From Minisyncoccota bacterium (GTDB taxonomy: Bacteria > Patescibacteriota > Minisyncoccia > UBA6257 > XYB1-36-10): a stretch of 12,958 bases of DNA. Position numbers and translations under genes: made by a program. Under the pieces are notes generated by a model that was given only the letters and a program-made list of their open reading frames with translations, searched no databases and had not been told where the DNA came from. Each line of letters starts with the position of its first letter. Position 1 is the stretch's first letter. The stretch spans positions 1-12,958 of the forward strand of contig JAQVXM010000011.1 of assembly GCA_028709185.1 (NCBI GenBank), given 5' to 3'. Positions 12,956 through 12,958 of this stretch are shown one piece after another.

Positions 12956-12958
12956 ATT
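12833..12958 (+). CDS. Possible 5' end of a membrane-protein gene (partial)
   Basis: An open frame starts at ATG 12833 and runs through the window's right edge without a stop (42 codons visible). The peptide has a plausible style: MENIFYIFRAINLFFSKTAK, then a basic stretch and a hydrophobic segment PLAMAFVALLASGFFI that could begin a membrane helix. There is no Shine-Dalgarno sequence at a normal distance; the nearest GGAG is about 21 bases away. The frame passes straight through a strong terminator-like hairpin, so one of the two readings should be wrong, or the hairpin attenuates the gene. Confidence 0.35.
   Translation, partial: MENIFYIFRAINLFFSKTAKSAAKNKPLAMAFVALLASGFFI
12908..12955 (+). 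terminator. Terminator-like hairpin at the right edge
   Basis: AAACCGCTTGC (12908-12918) and GCAAGCGGTTT (12941-12951) form a perfect 11-bp stem with a 22-base loop, followed by T-residues to 12955. The arms share AACCGCTT / AAGCGGTT with the terminator at 1739-1772. The long loop and an overlapping open frame lower confidence. Confidence 0.6.

Noticed and set aside
1..12958. CRISPR array, tRNA, rRNA, insertion sequence or prophage
   Set aside because: Reading both strands I found no regular direct-repeat array, no cloverleaf with a TTCRA arm, no rRNA segment, and no transposase or integrase frame with terminal inverted repeats. The Com-like domain is part of the kinase, not a phage gene.

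Overview
The window is AT-rich DNA that looks like a Candidate Phyla Radiation (Patescibacteria, probably Parcubacteria-group) chromosome. This is an inference. It rests on the low GC content, compact genes, genes with weak or no Shine-Dalgarno sequence, several tiny membrane proteins, and large cohesin/dockerin surface proteins next to core genes (typA, uppP, mltG, an rRNA pseudouridine synthase). Stops TAA, TAG and TGA all appear to be used as stops, so the standard bacterial code fits.

Layout. The left edge holds the 3' end of an RluF-like pseudouridine synthase (+). Convergent to it is the lytic transglycosylase mltG (-). A 1244-1559 gap with a possible gene remnant follows, then a 54-residue membrane protein (+) ending in a strong terminator. 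That terminator is shared with a convergent pair on the minus strand: a patatin-like phospholipase, with typA upstream of it.

From 4712 to 10615 there is a five-gene plus-strand block with no terminator-like hairpin inside it. It encodes a cytoplasmic histidine kinase with an N-terminal zinc ribbon, a lone receiver domain, a 689-residue secreted multi-domain protein ending in a dockerin, a 592-residue membrane-anchored protein starting with a cohesin domain, and an 88-residue membrane protein. A bidirectional terminator closes the block. I read this as a small cohesin-dockerin surface assembly encoded with its own two-component pair, and it is the most interesting system here.

The right part holds uppP (-), a divergent 59-residue membrane protein (+), and a two-gene unit of unknown function (158 and 95 residues). 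That unit has a strong promoter, a near-perfect Shine-Dalgarno sequence at the gene junction and a terminator. Last comes a promoter-driven segment running off the window. It is either a small RNA or leader ending in a terminator, or the start of a membrane-protein gene. mltG, the patatin gene and uppP each have a -10-like hexamer exactly six bases before the ATG, which suggests leaderless transcripts.
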